This document shows positions 46,479-54,719 of a stretch of 64,000 nt of DNA, piece after piece (the first letter of the stretch is position 1; each line of letters begins with the position of its first letter). The notes under the pieces were generated by a model that saw nothing but the letters and a program-made list of their open reading frames with translations, was not told the DNA's origin and searched no databases. The translations under genes were made by a program, and so were the position numbers. The DNA comes from Bifidobacteriaceae bacterium (GTDB lineage Bacteria; Actinomycetota; Actinomycetes; Actinomycetales; Bifidobacteriaceae), in NCBI GenBank assembly GCA_022650895.1, contig JALCQC010000004.1, positions 62,001 through 126,000 on the forward strand, read 5' to 3'.

Positions 46479-46806
46479 CGGTCCTCCTTGGGTCACGACC
46501 TCGCTGAGGGTCCCCGGCGAAGTCGATGGTGACTACTCATCGTCGAGAAGTCACATGGGGTCTGTTCTCTTTTCATTTTTAATCATCTCACTTTTTCGTC
46601 ACAAAAGCTCAGAAAATTGCGTACGGGAGTTTTGAACAGTGTGTTGCGTTGACTCTCGTCAGCGTGTCGTCTCCGCCGGGCAAAAATGCAACGTCGCTGA
46701 AACACACCGGGGTGTTTTATGCATTATCCTGTATCAGGCGAGGGAGTTGGTGTGAGTCCTGAGCCACGTAGCTTTCGATTTCGAATGATCGATTAAGAGA
46801 GGGAAA
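46479..46806. other. Divergent glgC/uraA control region
   Basis: This 328-bp region must contain both promoters. The glgC side has TTGTGA-N17-TAAAAA on the minus strand (about 46568-46610). The uraA side has TATGCATTATCCTG at about 46718 and an AACAC/GTGTT stem with U-run at about 46697-46717. The latter could be a transcription-start or attenuation element for a uracil permease, but no PyrR-binding loop was recognised. Confidence 0.35.
46530..46555 (-). promoter_or_regulatory. Inverted repeat in the glgC leader
   Basis: GTGACT-T-CTC pairs with GAG-T-AGTCAC around a 6-nt loop on the minus strand, 52-77 nt before the glgC start. It could be an operator or an mRNA hairpin. Confidence 0.4.
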
Positions 46807-48138
46807 ATGGCAGGACTTTTTACCTGGAAAATCCACGGCGATGGAAAGACTCTTCAACCTGGCGAGGTCGTGGAGCCCGATGAACGTCTGACGTGGGGGC
46901 GTACCGCCAGCATCGGCGCTCAGCACGTGATCGCAATGTTCGGTTCGACATTCCTCGTTCCAATTCTCACGGGATTCGATCCGTCGACAACGCTGTTCTT
47001 CACCGCGATGTCGACTGCATTGTTCCTTTTGATCAACAAAAACAAGCTACCCTCCTATTTGGGTAGCTCTTTTGGTTTTATAGCCCCTATCGCGGCCGTC
47101 ACTTCGGCGCACAAGGGTCTTGCGGTTGCGAGCTTCGGCATTTTGGTCACCGGTTTGCTGCTGGCTCTCGTCGGTGTGCTGGTTCACTTTGCGGGCGCGA
47201 AATGGATCGATAGGATCCTGCCGCCGGTTGTTACTGGTTCGATCGTGGCCATCATCGGCTTCAATCTGGCGCCTTCCGCATGGAATAACTTCAAGAGCGC
47301 TCCCGTCACCGCCATCGTCACCTTGCTTGCGGTCCTCCTGATCTCTGTGTTGTTCCGCGGACTTCTCGGCCGTCTCAACATTCTGCTCGGCGTGCTGGTG
47401 GGGTACTTCTTCGCGATGTTCCGCGGAGAGGTTGATTTCAAGGCCGTTTCCGACGCTGCATGGATCGGACTGCCGAAATTCCACCTTCCGCAGGCTGACT
47501 TTAGTGTCCTCGCAATGTTCATCCCAGTGGTGCTCGTTCTGATCGCGGAGAACATTGGGCACGTCAAGTCGGTTTCCCAGATGACCGGACGCGACTATGA
47601 CGACCAGATTGGCACCGCACTCTTCTCGGATGGTATCGGAACCATGTTTGCCGGTCTCGGCGGCGGCTCCGGAACCACTACGTACGCAGAGAACATCGGC
47701 GTCATGGCGGCGACGAAGGTATATTCCACCGCTGCCTACTGGTGCGCTGCAGGCTTCGCGCTCATTCTCAGCTTCTGCCCGAAGTTCGGTGCCATCATCA
47801 ACACCATTCCGACCGGCGTCCTCGGTGGCGTGACCACGTTGCTTTACGGAATGATCGGTATGCTCGGCATCCGAATTTGGGTGGAGAACAAGGTTGATTT
47901 CGCTCGACCCATCAACATGATGGTCGGTTCTGTCGTGATGATCGTTGGCATCGCCGACTTCACCTTCGCTCTTGGCAACGTCACGTTCAACGGCATCGCC
48001 ATCGGCTCCATCGCGGCCCTCGTCATGTACCACGGGCTGAAGGCCATCGGAAAACTCACCGGAACCGTCGTCTCCGATCAGGATGTTGATGCCAAGGCCG
48101 ATGACACCAGCGTCGAAAAGGATCCGCCGCTGCTGTAA
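46807..48138 (+). CDS. uraA: Uracil permease, NCS2 family
   Basis: A 443-residue proton symporter with about 14 segments. The signature TYAENIGVMAATKVYS (about residue 293) has the Glu-Asn form characteristic of uracil carriers, against Gln-Asn in the xanthine carrier earlier in the window. LGSSFGFIAPI is another family motif. Imports uracil for pyrimidine salvage. AGAGGGAAA precedes ATG 46807. A strong terminator lies 153 nt downstream. Confidence 0.92.
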   Translation: MAGLFTWKIHGDGKTLQPGEVVEPDERLTWGRTASIGAQHVIAMFGSTFLVPILTGFDPSTTLFFTAMSTALFLLINKNKLPSYLGSSFGFIAPIAAVTSAHKGLAVASFGILVTGLLLALVGVLVHFAGAKWIDRILPPVVTGSIVAIIGFNLAPSAWNNFKSAPVTAIVTLLAVLLISVLFRGLLGRLNILLGVLVGYFFAMFRGEVDFKAVSDAAWIGLPKFHLPQADFSVLAMFIPVVLVLIAENIGHVKSVSQMTGRDYDDQIGTALFSDGIGTMFAGLGGGSGTTTYAENIGVMAATKVYSTAAYWCAAGFALILSFCPKFGAIINTIPTGVLGGVTTLLYGMIGMLGIRIWVENKVDFARPINMMVGSVVMIVGIADFTFALGNVTFNGIAIGSIAALVMYHGLKAIGKLTGTVVSDQDVDAKADDTSVEKDPPLL

Positions 48139-48290
48139 GTCTGCGGCTGCATGCGCGGCCGGGGTCTGGAGCATTGTGCGCGTGCGTCCTCCGACCTGCG
48201 GCCGGAGTGTATGCAGTTGCGTCCTGTGGCGCGCATGCGGCGCATGGCGACTAGGGCGCGTTCTGCCGCCTTCTGCAGTCCATATGAGTA

Positions 48291-48340
48291 AAGCGTTGGG
48301 GCTCTCGAGCCTGTTCAATGGTTCGAGAGCCCCAACGCTT
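48291..48340 (+). terminator. Terminator after uraA, 18-bp stem
   Basis: A perfect 18-bp stem (48291-48308 with 48323-48340) and 14-nt loop, followed by ATTTATTG. The 150 bp between uraA and this stem is filled with degenerate GCGGC/TGCATGCG-like sequence. Confidence 0.88.
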
Positions 48341-48459
48341 ATTTATTGAAGAAGAGCTTATCTGTTTTGAAGAAGTGCTGTTTGAATTCGGAGACTGCTT
48401 CAGTACGCAGCAGAGTGCGAGTGGTGACGCAGCGCACTTACCGTTCCTGTGCGGCCACC

Positions 48460-48780
48460 TCAGTGTGCGGTGATGTGCGGCAGCGTGGCAAAAGTGTCGA
48501 AGAGACCGGTGATGTTTCCTTGAACACCCTCACGGATGAGGATGAAGACCGTCAGAAGTGTCATGAGACTCGCCAGAGCCGCGATGACGGCCAGAAGCAA
48601 TTTCCAAAGGAAGAAGTGGCTGCCGCGGAGAAGACGACCGGCGATTCCACCGATGAATCCCAGCACGAGAATGATGGCAATGAGTTTGATGGGGCTGAGC
48701 CCGGTGAAGGCGGCGTCCGTGTAATTCCAAAGGTCGATGACCCAATCTGCTGCCTGCTCGAGAAACTTAAAGGGGTCCAT
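48460..48780 (-). CDS. Small membrane protein, unknown
   Basis: A 106-residue protein with an amphipathic start (DPFKFLEQAADWVIDLWNYT) and hydrophobic segments IKLIAIILVLGFIGGIAGRLL and LWKLLLAVIAALASLMTLLTVFIL. The middle GGIAGRLLRG pattern is reminiscent of small actinobacterial membrane proteins. ATG 48780 has AAAGGACATC close by. No enzymatic motif; function unknown. Followed on the same strand by nothing; the methyltransferase gene lies upstream on the same strand, 78 bp away. Confidence 0.7.
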   Translation of the reverse strand: MDPFKFLEQAADWVIDLWNYTDAAFTGLSPIKLIAIILVLGFIGGIAGRLLRGSHFFLWKLLLAVIAALASLMTLLTVFILIREGVQGNITGLFDTFATLPHITAH

Positions 48781-48858
48781 GATGTCCTTTCCGTTGAGCG
48801 AAAGCTTACTGAGGATGTACGTTCGGCGGGGCGATCATGGGAATCTTCCGCTGGAACT

Positions 48859-49728
48859 TTACTTCTGTCTGCGAGTGGCCCAGAAAGCAACGGCGGAGGA
48901 GGCCGCAACGTTAAGGCTGTCGACTCCATGGCTCATGGGGATCTTCACGGTGAGGTCCGCATGGGCGAGGGTGTGGCGAGACAGGCCGTCTCCCTCGGTG
49001 CCGAAGATCATGGCAAGCTTCTCGATGTGGTGGGGGTCCGCAGCGGGCAGGGCCAGGCGGTTGACAAGCTCCTCCATGCCGATGGAATCTTCGGTGAGGG
49101 CCATCGCGACGGTTGTGAATCCGAGGTGGTGCAACTCATCGATCGAGGGTGAGGGCCATGCGTGGGGATCGTCGCCGCCGATGCGCGTCCAGGGCACTTG
49201 GAACACCGTTCCCATGGAGACGCGAGCCGCGCGCCTGTACAGCGGGTCGGCGCAAGAAGGCGTCACGAGGACCGCGTCAATATCGAGGGCGGCGGCCGAG
49301 CGCATGATGGAGCCCACGTTGGTGTGATCCACGATGTTCTCGAGGACTGCGACACGCTGTGCTCCATCGCAGATTTCTGCGACGCTGGGAAGGGGCCATC
49401 GCCGCATGGCGCTGAGCGCTCCGCGGTGAAGCCGGTAGCCCGTGATGCGTTTCAGCTGCTCAGGGGAGGCGATGAAAACGTCAACGGCATTTCCGAAATG
49501 AGAGTCGACGAGAGCGAACTCGTCCTTCATTCCCTCCAGCCATGGCTCTTCAACGAGGAACGAGAGAGGTTTCACACCTGCCGCGAGTGCACGGTCGATG
49601 ACTTTGGGGGACTCTGCGATGAAAAGACCCTTTTCTGGTTCCAGACGGTTGCGCAGTTGGAGTTCGGTGAGGTGTGTGTAGGCCTCGAGGCGAGGGTCGT
49701 CGATGCTGTCGATGTGAATGAAGTTCAT
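48859..49728 (-). CDS. SpoU/TrmH-family RNA 2'-O-methyltransferase
   Basis: A 289-residue rRNA or tRNA ribose methyltransferase. The SpoU knot motifs are NVGSIMRSAAALDIDAVL (motif 1), IFGTEGDGLS (motif 2) and IPMSHGVDSLNVAASSAVAFW (motif 3), all complete. The N-terminal 130 residues form the substrate-binding domain. ATG 49728 is 10 nt after AGGAG; the frame is open to 49818 but those codons cross tandem repeats and are not family-like. Target nucleotide unknown. Confidence 0.9.
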   Translation of the reverse strand: MNFIHIDSIDDPRLEAYTHLTELQLRNRLEPEKGLFIAESPKVIDRALAAGVKPLSFLVEEPWLEGMKDEFALVDSHFGNAVDVFIASPEQLKRITGYRLHRGALSAMRRWPLPSVAEICDGAQRVAVLENIVDHTNVGSIMRSAAALDIDAVLVTPSCADPLYRRAARVSMGTVFQVPWTRIGGDDPHAWPSPSIDELHHLGFTTVAMALTEDSIGMEELVNRLALPAADPHHIEKLAMIFGTEGDGLSRHTLAHADLTVKIPMSHGVDSLNVAASSAVAFWATRRQK

Positions 49729-49742
49729 GAACCGCTGCTCCT

Positions 49743-49774
49743 GTGCAAACTGAAACGATCGTGCAAACTGAAAC
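49743..49774. repeat. Tandem GTGCAAACTGAAAC, period 18
   Basis: Two perfect 14-bp copies at 49743 and 49761; GTGCAAAC appears again at 49813. They lie just upstream of the methyltransferase start. Confidence 0.75.
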
Positions 49775-49877
49775 AAATACTGTGGATGCCTTATGGGCGT
49801 GGGTGCGCGATGGTGCAAACGCCGTCCAGATACAAGAAAACCCTTGGAAATCCAAGGGTTTTACTCATCTTAACTTG

Positions 49878-49965
49878 TGTCCGGAGCGGGAGTTGAACCC
49901 GCACGCCTGTATAAAATAGGCACTAGCACCTCAAGCTAGCGCGTCTACCATTCCGCCACCCGGAC
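49878..49965 (-). tRNA. tRNA-Leu, anticodon GAG
   Basis: The minus strand folds as a class II tRNA: acceptor stem GTCCGGG with TCCGGAC (one G-T pair), D arm GGCGGAATGGTAGACGC, anticodon stem CTAGC/GCTAG with loop TTGAGGT (anticodon GAG), a long variable arm (AGTGCCTATTTTATACAGGCGT) and T arm GCGGG-TTCAACT-CCCGC. The long variable arm and GAG fit leucine. The mature 88 nt end in A73; CCA is not encoded. A TGT-TATAGT promoter lies 26 nt upstream of the 5' end. Confidence 0.95.
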
Positions 49966-49990
49966 AATGCCCTTTGAGGCAACGAATAGA

Positions 49991-49999
49991 ACTATAACA
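49991..49999 (-). promoter_or_regulatory. Extended -10 for tRNA-Leu
   Basis: TGT-TATAGT on the minus strand lies 26 nt before the tRNA 5' end. Confidence 0.5.
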
Positions 50000-50012
50000 C
50001 CTTGTGTGTATT

Positions 50013-50025
50013 TTCCGCCACCCGG
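50013..50025 (-). repeat. 13-bp copy of the tRNA-Leu 5' end
   Basis: TTCCGCCACCCGG at 50013-50025 is identical to 49951-49963 inside the tRNA. It is 62 bp away, in the same orientation. It may be the remnant of a tRNA duplication or deletion, or a chance match in GC-rich sequence. Confidence 0.45.
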
Positions 50026-50057
50026 GGCGTCGTTTCCGAGTGTCACGGCGTTTCAAA

Positions 50058-50066
50058 TGCCATACT
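50058..50066 (+). promoter_or_regulatory. Extended -10 of leaderless rsmE
   Basis: TGC-CATACT ends exactly 6 nt before ATG 50073 and no Shine-Dalgarno sequence lies between them. Same layout as at 12915 and 62445. Confidence 0.55.
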
Positions 50067-50072
50067 AACAAT

Positions 50073-50945
50073 ATGACGTCACCCTTGTTTATCGCGGAAT
50101 CAGAGGCTTTCGAAGGTATTGACACCATAGGGAAGCTGATCACCCTCTCCGAAAAATTGCAGCGCCACATAGTGAAATCCCTCAGGATGGGCGTGGGGGA
50201 TTCGCTCGATCTTTCCGATGGCAAGGGGCTGCGTTGCAGTGGCGAACTCGTCGATGCCGATGAGGGACTCGTCCGTATCACGTCGATTCTTCGTGAGGAA
50301 GCTCCGGACGTTCGTCTGTGCCTGGTTCAGGGCCTTGCCAAAGGCGGCAGGGATGAGATGGCCATCGAAGAGAGTACGGAGATCGGCGTCGATGCGGTCA
50401 TTCCATGGCAGGCGGATCGTTCCATCGTGCGTTGGTCGGGGCAGAAGGAAACCAAAGCCGCGAAGAAATGGGATGCGGTGCTCACGGCAGCCACCGAGCA
50501 GTCTCGCAGAGCGTGGAAGCCGGAACTTGGCGCCAAGGTCACCAGCTCGCAGTTGGTGCGCTTATGCGAGCGTGTCACCGGGGAGGGAGATGTGATGGTC
50601 GTTCTGCACCAGGACGCCACCGATACGTGGGGCGGCATCGAACGACGAGTCGTTTCCGCGGCGGCTTCATCGGTACTATCGCAGGCAGCGCCATCGCAGA
50701 CGGTTCCATCGGCGTCTTTTTCTGAGCACTCAGAGTCGTCCGTGAACTTGGTTTCAGAGGAGTCTCCGAGACCGCGCACCATCTTCGTCGTGGTCGGTCC
50801 CGAGGGTGGCATCAGCGACCGCGAGGTTGGCGATCTCGTTGCGGCGGGAGCACGTTCCGTGGTCATCGGCCGCTCCATCATGCGTGCCTCGACGGCCGGT
50901 CCTGTCGCCATCGCACTCCTCAGCAGGGCATTGGGAAGATTCTGA
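50073..50945 (+). CDS. rsmE: 16S rRNA (uracil-1498-N3)-methyltransferase RsmE
   Basis: Methylates the decoding-region uridine of 16S rRNA. The 290-residue protein begins TSPLFIAESEAFEGIDTIGK, has the PUA-like domain (about 20-85) and the knotted SPOUT core with VQGLAKGGRDEMAIEESTEIGVD, QSRRAWKP and the late motif VVGPEGGISDREVGDLVAAG followed by LGRSIMRAST-like sequence. A Ser/Ala/Gln-rich insertion (about 196-232) splits the core between two conserved motifs. ATG 50073 has no ribosome binding site; the message is probably leaderless. Confidence 0.9.
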   Translation: MTSPLFIAESEAFEGIDTIGKLITLSEKLQRHIVKSLRMGVGDSLDLSDGKGLRCSGELVDADEGLVRITSILREEAPDVRLCLVQGLAKGGRDEMAIEESTEIGVDAVIPWQADRSIVRWSGQKETKAAKKWDAVLTAATEQSRRAWKPELGAKVTSSQLVRLCERVTGEGDVMVVLHQDATDTWGGIERRVVSAAASSVLSQAAPSQTVPSASFSEHSESSVNLVSEESPRPRTIFVVVGPEGGISDREVGDLVAAGARSVVIGRSIMRASTAGPVAIALLSRALGRF

Positions 50946-51057
50946 CAACCTCAGAAGTTGAGTGTTTCAGAAGCGGGGGAGAGTCGCTCAATTTCGCCAT
51001 TTGCCGTGTGCGCACCTGTTGTGTCGCCCAACGTGACACAATACAAAGGAGAGTCCC

Positions 51058-51456
51058 ATGAAATTGGAAGAAAGCGAGAATGACATGAACGATGCGACTG
51101 CGACGACCAGTGCTGACGTCTCCACTGATCCTGACTGCTTGTTCTGCAAGATCATCGCCGGGCAGGTTCCCAGCACCAAGGTATTCGAAGACGATGAAGT
51201 CTATGCCTTCAAGGACATCAATCCCAAGGCCAAAGTGCATGTGCTGATCGTCCCGCGTAAGCATTACGCGAACGTGCATGAGCTCGCCGAGAAGAGCCCG
51301 CAGACGTTGGTGCACATCGTTGAGGTTGCCAAGAAGATCGCCGATGATGCCTTCCATGGCAGCTTCCGCCTCATCTTCAACACGGGCGAGGATGCGGGGC
51401 AGAGTGTCTTCCATGTCCACGCACACGTTCTCACCGGTGAGGTGCTTGCGGAGTAA
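51058..51456 (+). CDS. HIT-family nucleotide hydrolase
   Basis: A 132-residue histidine-triad protein. CLFCKIIAGQVPSTKVFEDDEVYAF marks the start of the fold (about residue 27), HVLIVPRKHYANVHEL follows, and the triad is HVHAHVL (about 121-127). Such enzymes hydrolyse adenylated or AMP-amide substrates; the precise one is unknown. The first 22 residues are an Asp/Thr/Ala-rich extension. AAAGGAGAGTCCC precedes ATG 51058. Its stop is duplicated by a 16-bp tandem repeat. Confidence 0.9.
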   Translation: MKLEESENDMNDATATTSADVSTDPDCLFCKIIAGQVPSTKVFEDDEVYAFKDINPKAKVHVLIVPRKHYANVHELAEKSPQTLVHIVEVAKKIADDAFHGSFRLIFNTGEDAGQSVFHVHAHVLTGEVLAE

Positions 51457-51483
51457 CGAGCGCACACAGTAACGTGCGTACAC
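51452..51483. repeat. Tandem 16-bp unit over the HIT-gene stop
   Basis: AGTAACGAGCGCACAC at 51452 and AGTAACGTGCGTACAC at 51468. The TAA stop of the HIT gene is in the first unit; the second repeats TAA in a different frame. Confidence 0.75.
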
Positions 51484-51583
51484 TGCGTGGAGCAAAAACT
51501 ACGCCTGAAGCTCATGAAGACGTCGACACGACGGGAAATAATGGGCTTTGCCGGTCAATAACAATCTCTGTGAAAGGTCTTTT

Positions 51584-52735
51584 TTGGGCACGACAACACG
51601 TTCCATCACCATTCCTTCCGTTGTGAATCCCACAGCGCTCTTGGGTCCCATGGACGAGGTGCTGAGAGAGGTGCAGAGAGGGTTTCCCGATCTCACCATC
51701 GTCGCACGGGGAAATACGATTTCCGTGATCTCGCACTCGGCCGATTCTGAGGGAAGTGCGGTGGCTGCAGAGAGTTTCATTGGTGATTTGATCGATGGTG
51801 CTGTCTCCGGGTCGCCGATTGACGCCGATGCGGCGCACCGGCTCCTCGATGCACGTGGCGCTTTTTCTTCAAGTGATTCCGGGACGCAGTCGGGCCGCGA
51901 AAAGGCGGGAGCGTCGGAAATAAACGAGGTACGCACGGCAGAGAGCATGGCCCCCGCTGAAGTGGCGCATACATCCTCACCCGGTGGTGGGTCAGAGGGT
52001 AGGTTGCCTCGTGTCATCACCTTCGCCTCCGGTGTTCCGGTGCGCCCCAAAACGCCCGGTCAGATCGACTATGTCAACTGCATTGACCACAATGTCATCA
52101 CTTTCGGCGTCGGACCTGCAGGAACCGGCAAAACGTACTTGGCGGTGGCAAAGGCCGTGCAGGCTTTCGAAAGCAAGCAGGTGCGCCGCATCATTCTGAC
52201 GCGCCCGGCGGTGGAAGCCGGTGAGAGCCTTGGTTTTCTGCCCGGAACGTTGAGTGAGAAGATCGATCCTTATCTTCGCCCCCTCTATGATGCGCTGTCG
52301 GACATGTTGGGCGCAGGACAGATGCGCCGTTACATCGCGGATGGCACCATTGAAGTCGCCCCGCTCGCTTACATGCGCGGCCGCACCCTCAACGACGCCT
52401 TCGTGATTCTCGATGAGGCCCAGAACACCACCGAGCAGCAGATGAAGATGTTCCTTACACGGCTTGGATTCAACACCACCATGGTGGTCACGGGTGATGT
52501 GACCCAGATCGATGTGAGCGTGCGGCAGTCCGGCCTGCGGTCTATCGAGGCCATTCTGAAGGGAATCCCAACCATTTCCTTCGTTCACCTCACTGCCGGC
52601 GATGTGGTGCGCCACTCGTTGGTCGGCAAGATCGTCGAGGCGTATGAGCGTCACTACGAAGAGTCCGAACGCCGCTACGAGGAGGCCCGCCACCTTCGCG
52701 GGGAATCTCAGCATCGTTCCAAGGAGAGGTCATGA
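51584..52735 (+). CDS. phoH: PhoH-like ATPase
   Basis: A 383-residue cytosolic ATPase of the PhoH/YbeZ family, usually encoded beside ybeY and linked to RNA metabolism. Walker A is [16 protein letters not shown] (about residue 180), followed by [15 protein letters not shown], the Walker B region [21 protein letters not shown] and TGDVTQID. The N-terminal 140 residues contain a Ser/Gly/Glu-rich stretch between the family's N-domain and the ATPase. TTG 51584 is preferred, 6 nt after GAAAGG; another TTG (51548) is worse and no ATG or GTG lies between. Overlaps ybeY by 4 nt. Confidence 0.9.
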   Translation: MGTTTRSITIPSVVNPTALLGPMDEVLREVQRGFPDLTIVARGNTISVISHSADSEGSAVAAESFIGDLIDGAVSGSPIDADAAHRLLDARGAFSSSDSGTQSGREKAGASEINEVRTAESMAPAEVAHTSSPGGGSEGRLPRVITFASGVPVRPKTPGQIDYVNCIDHNVITFGVGPAGTGKTYLAVAKAVQAFESKQVRRIILTRPAVEAGESLGFLPGTLSEKIDPYLRPLYDALSDMLGAGQMRRYIADGTIEVAPLAYMRGRTLNDAFVILDEAQNTTEQQMKMFLTRLGFNTTMVVTGDVTQIDVSVRQSGLRSIEAILKGIPTISFVHLTAGDVVRHSLVGKIVEAYERHYEESERRYEEARHLRGESQHRSKERS

Positions 52736-53289
52736 GCGTCGAAGTCGGAAACGAGACCAACTGGACCATCGATCCCAAGCAATTTTCGGATTTGGGAGTC
52801 TGGGTGATGGATCAGATGCACGTCAGCACCCAGTCCGACCTCACCATCACTTTCGTCGATCCCGCACCCATCGCCACCTTGCATGAGCATTGGATGAATC
52901 TTGAAGGCCCCACAGATGTGATGAGTTTCCCCATGGACGAGCTGCGCCCCGGAACTCCTGGAAACACCGCGCCGGAAGGGATTCTCGGCGACATCGTCAT
53001 CTGCCCGGACGTCGCTCTTCAACAGGCGCTTGCGGCAGGTCATTCCGCCATCGAAGAGATCATGCTGCTTACCACACACGGAATTCTTCATCTCTTGGGG
53101 TTCGACCACACCACTCCGGAGCAGGAGCACCAGATGTTCGGTCTCCAGCGTCGCCTTTTGTTGACTTTCTTGGCGCAGCGTCCGGGAGAGCTCGTTGAAA
53201 TCAGTCTCTTGCCGGGTTCGCCCGACATGCTGGCGGCTTATTACGCAGAGGAAGCGGCTCGGAAAGCTCGGAAGGGAGAGCAGCACTGA
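52732..53289 (+). CDS. ybeY: Endoribonuclease YbeY
   Basis: Metal-dependent RNase for 16S rRNA 3'-end maturation and ribosome quality control. The zinc motif [21 protein letters not shown] (about 120-140) is complete, with three His ligands. The 185-residue length is somewhat above the usual 150-165 because of a C-terminal extension after the metal site ([21 protein letters not shown]). It overlaps phoH and the CNNM gene (TGATG); together phoH-ybeY-CNNM-era form one polycistronic unit. Confidence 0.94.
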   Translation: MSVEVGNETNWTIDPKQFSDLGVWVMDQMHVSTQSDLTITFVDPAPIATLHEHWMNLEGPTDVMSFPMDELRPGTPGNTAPEGILGDIVICPDVALQQALAAGHSAIEEIMLLTTHGILHLLGFDHTTPEQEHQMFGLQRRLLLTFLAQRPGELVEISLLPGSPDMLAAYYAEEAARKARKGEQH

Positions 53290-54719
53290 TGACGGCAGAG
53301 CCTCACATCATGTTGATCGTGCTTTTAAGCCTACTGACACTTGTGTTGATATGGCTTTCGTTGGTTTTGGCAGGGCTTGAGGCGGCGGTCACGAGAGTGA
53401 CTCGGTCGTCTCTCAACAACCTCACCCTCGAGACGCAGACGGACGAGGATCTCACGAAGTTCGCCCGCATGAAGAAGATCGAGAGAATTGCACGCGTCCA
53501 GACGTTGGTCACCGACCGCAATGCGACGGCTTCCTCAGCGGCCTTCTTCCGCATCGTCTTCAACATTTTCTGTGGTGTCCTCCTGACGACAATCGCGTCG
53601 CAGTTCACGCCTGAATGGTGGATCGACCTCATTGTCGGCGTTGTCGGCGCACTGGTGGTCGGTTTTCTCTCGGTCATGTTTCGTCCGCGTATGACGGGCA
53701 CCACCAAACCCCTCGACGTCATGGTGAAGCATTCACGGCTTCTGAAGATAGCCGTCGTTCTCACGCCGTTTGCGAAGATCACGGGCGTCGGTAAAGGTTT
53801 CCGCGAGGAGCGTGACTCCAATCTCTCCGATGACGAAGAGATTGAGAAAGTTCATCACGAACAGGGCAAGGCCATGGTCGACCGCATGATCGAGGCCACC
53901 ACGCTGGATCCCGAAGTCGCCGAAATGCTCCGCAACGTGGTGACTCTTTCCGAGACCCTGACCCGGGAAATCATGGTTCCGCGCACTGACATGGTGTGCG
54001 TCAATGAGCACGAGACGCTCACCTCCACGCTGCAGCTGTTCTCCCGCTCCGGCTTTTCCCGCATCCCAGTCATCGGCGATTCCGTTGACGAGCTCGTCGG
54101 AATGGCGTATCTCAAAGATGCCGTGCGCGCCATCGCCTTCAACCCAGAAGCGGGTTCACGCGAGGTACGCACCTTGGTACGCGATCCGTTGCTGGTCCCG
54201 GAGTCGAAGCCGACCGACGACCTGTTCCACCAGATGCAACGTCAGCGCCAGCACATCGCCGTCGTCGTCGACGAGTATGGCGGCATCGCCGGTCTAGTGA
54301 CGATCGAAGACGCCATCGAGCAGATCGTGGGTGAGCTTGAGGATGAGCACGACCGCAGCCAGAAGCAGGAGCCCGAGAAGGTCGGTCCCAGCACATGGCG
54401 AGTTCCCGCGCGCACACCGATCGCCGACCTTGAGGAGATCTTTGAAATCGACATTGACGAAGACGATGTCGACACCGTGTACGGTCTCCTCACCAAGCTG
54501 CTCGGTCGAGTGCCGGTCGTCGGGGAATCGGCGATCACACATGGACTTCGCCTCACCGCTGTCGATTCAGCGGGACGGCGCAAAAAAGTGTCGATGATCG
54601 TTGTGGAACCTTCGGCCCCCTTCGTCGCAACCAGTGTGAAGAATGCGAAGGGCGCCAGCAACGGTGAAACTACAGATACCAACGAGCGCAACACGCCTTC
54701 CCAGGGAGGGAACCGATGA
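53289..54719 (+). CDS. CNNM/CorC-type transporter (hemolysin-family)
   Basis: A 476-residue membrane protein. The DUF21 domain (about 1-130) has four hydrophobic segments; a CBS-domain pair (MVPRTDMVCVNEHETLTSTLQLF and RDPLLVPESKPTDDLFHQM) covers about 215-350; the C-terminal CorC/HlyC domain follows (about 365-455). These proteins export or regulate Mg2+ and related ions; the older label hemolysin C is not informative. Overlaps ybeY by one base and era by 4 nt. The last 20 residues are hydrophilic and variable. Confidence 0.92.
   Translation: MTAEPHIMLIVLLSLLTLVLIWLSLVLAGLEAAVTRVTRSSLNNLTLETQTDEDLTKFARMKKIERIARVQTLVTDRNATASSAAFFRIVFNIFCGVLLTTIASQFTPEWWIDLIVGVVGALVVGFLSVMFRPRMTGTTKPLDVMVKHSRLLKIAVVLTPFAKITGVGKGFREERDSNLSDDEEIEKVHHEQGKAMVDRMIEATTLDPEVAEMLRNVVTLSETLTREIMVPRTDMVCVNEHETLTSTLQLFSRSGFSRIPVIGDSVDELVGMAYLKDAVRAIAFNPEAGSREVRTLVRDPLLVPESKPTDDLFHQMQRQRQHIAVVVDEYGGIAGLVTIEDAIEQIVGELEDEHDRSQKQEPEKVGPSTWRVPARTPIADLEEIFEIDIDEDDVDTVYGLLTKLLGRVPVVGESAITHGLRLTAVDSAGRRKKVSMIVVEPSAPFVATSVKNAKGASNGETTDTNERNTPSQGGNR

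Noticed and set aside
48139-48290. Possible CRISPR-like or repeat array in GCGGC/TGCATGCG sequence
   Set aside because: Units are irregular with no constant spacer length; it is degenerate GC-rich sequence before a terminator.
47047-48318. 423-codon open frame antisense to uraA
   Set aside because: Same shadow pattern; pbuX and uraA antisense frames look alike because both sense genes are NCS2 carriers.
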